A stretch of 64,000 nucleotides of DNA, taken from the NCBI RefSeq assembly GCF_023100725.1, contig NZ_CP095501.1:992001-1056000 (forward strand), read 5' to 3'. A program made the position numbers and the translations under genes. The notes beneath the pieces were generated by a model. It saw only the letters and a program-made list of their open reading frames with translations. It searched no databases and was not told the DNA's origin. This DNA comes from Arthrobacter antioxidans (GTDB lineage: Bacteria > Actinomycetota > Actinomycetes > Actinomycetales > Micrococcaceae). Positions 63,666 to 64,000 of the stretch are shown here, piece after piece (position 1 is the first letter of the stretch; every line of letters begins with the position of its first letter).

Positions 63666-64000
63666 CCGTCGACGGCGGGCGGGTTCCTCTGGTAGGGGTG
63701 CAACGCCCCATCGATGCGATCGCCCAGACGCTGTCCCACCCCAATCTGCACGGGGCACTCGTGGTGGGCGAGTTCGGGACGGGCAAGAGCGCGATCGCCC
63801 GGCGGCTCGTGACCACCGGGGACCCGCTCCAGACGCGGTTCTTCCTCGTCCGGGCCACGGAGACCCTCGCGCAGGTCCCGTACGGAGCGCTCGGCCCGTA
63901 CCTCTCCCACGCCACACCCCAGGCCCTGGATTCCTCCCTCTCCGCGCTCCGCGCCCTCGTGGCCTACTTCCGGGCGGCGTCCGAAGGCCGGAACGCGGTC
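63662..64000 (+). CDS. P-loop ATPase, probably a second LuxR-type regulator (runs off the window)
   Basis: The first 113 codons are present. VPLVGVQRPIDAIAQTL is followed by Walker A VVGEFGTGKSAIARRLV (36-43) and then RFFLVRATETLAQVPYGALG, the same layout as the start of the preceding ATPase regulator and of LAL proteins. The ATG overlaps the upstream TGA (ATGA). No HTH can be seen because the gene is cut by the window edge; the class is inferred from the N-terminus and the tandem arrangement. Confidence 0.72.
   Translation, partial: MTVDGGRVPLVGVQRPIDAIAQTLSHPNLHGALVVGEFGTGKSAIARRLVTTGDPLQTRFFLVRATETLAQVPYGALGPYLSHATPQALDSSLSALRALVAYFRAASEGRNAV

Overview
The window is very G+C-rich (roughly 70% by eye) and densely coded, with many GTG starts and many four-base stop/start overlaps. 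It looks like chromosomal DNA of a Micrococcales actinobacterium, most likely an Arthrobacter-like Micrococcaceae. That rests on gene order: glpX / DUF4245 / carbonic anhydrase / fumC, purK-purE, whiB2 / glycosyltransferase / DUF5719 / zincin-like / DUF3499 / Trm112 / sahH, pmt divergent from rsmI, moxR-DUF58-tgpA, tatD / rsmA / ispE / ABC-F, and tRNA-Gln / glmU / prs. The species call is inference.

Layout. 1-10.1 kb: central carbon enzymes (fumC partial, glpX), carbonic anhydrase, a leftward cell-envelope and purine run (purK, purE, LytR-CpsA-Psr ligase, manA, FemAB-like ligase), a GtrA-like membrane protein and a TIGR03089 protein. 10.1-19 kb: the whiB2 locus with a large membrane glycosyltransferase, ending in sahH. 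19-30 kb: an L,D-transpeptidase, RDD and SpoIIM-like membrane proteins, a TIGR01906 protein, an acyl-CoA ligase, a protein mannosyltransferase, rsmI and a succinate-semialdehyde dehydrogenase. 30-40.2 kb: the tgpA / DUF58 / moxR operon, then tatD, rsmA, ispE and an ABC-F ATPase. The rpfB gene that commonly sits between tatD and rsmA is absent, and its place holds a hairpin-rich spacer.

40.7-47.9 kb is an exopolysaccharide-like locus: a processive GT2 synthase, two membrane-anchored parallel beta-helix proteins and a UDP-glucose/GDP-mannose-type dehydrogenase, then a secreted beta-helix paralogue on the other strand. The logic resembles alginate systems (synthase, beta-helix modifying enzyme, nucleotide-sugar dehydrogenase).

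48.1-57.2 kb is the most unusual part: a membrane-anchored Hsp70 with a proline-rich tail, a LuxR-type regulator without a P-loop, an IniB-type protein (collagen-like, His/Asp-rich and Ser/Asn/Asp repeats), and two dynamin-like GTPases (IniA and IniC types). It is a relative of mycobacterial iniBAC with an added chaperone and regulator. The window ends with a small membrane gene, tRNA-Gln, glmU-prs, and two overlapping genes for large P-loop proteins, the first a complete LuxR-family ATPase regulator. A short motif, ACTAC(C/T)TG or its complement, recurs in front of the Hsp70 gene, the IniB gene, the LuxR ATPase gene and in the whiB spacer, and may link these units.

Many genes appear to be leaderless: a TAnnnT box lies 6-8 bases before the start codon. 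Start codons were revised where Shine-Dalgarno or -10 placement favoured a shorter or longer form.
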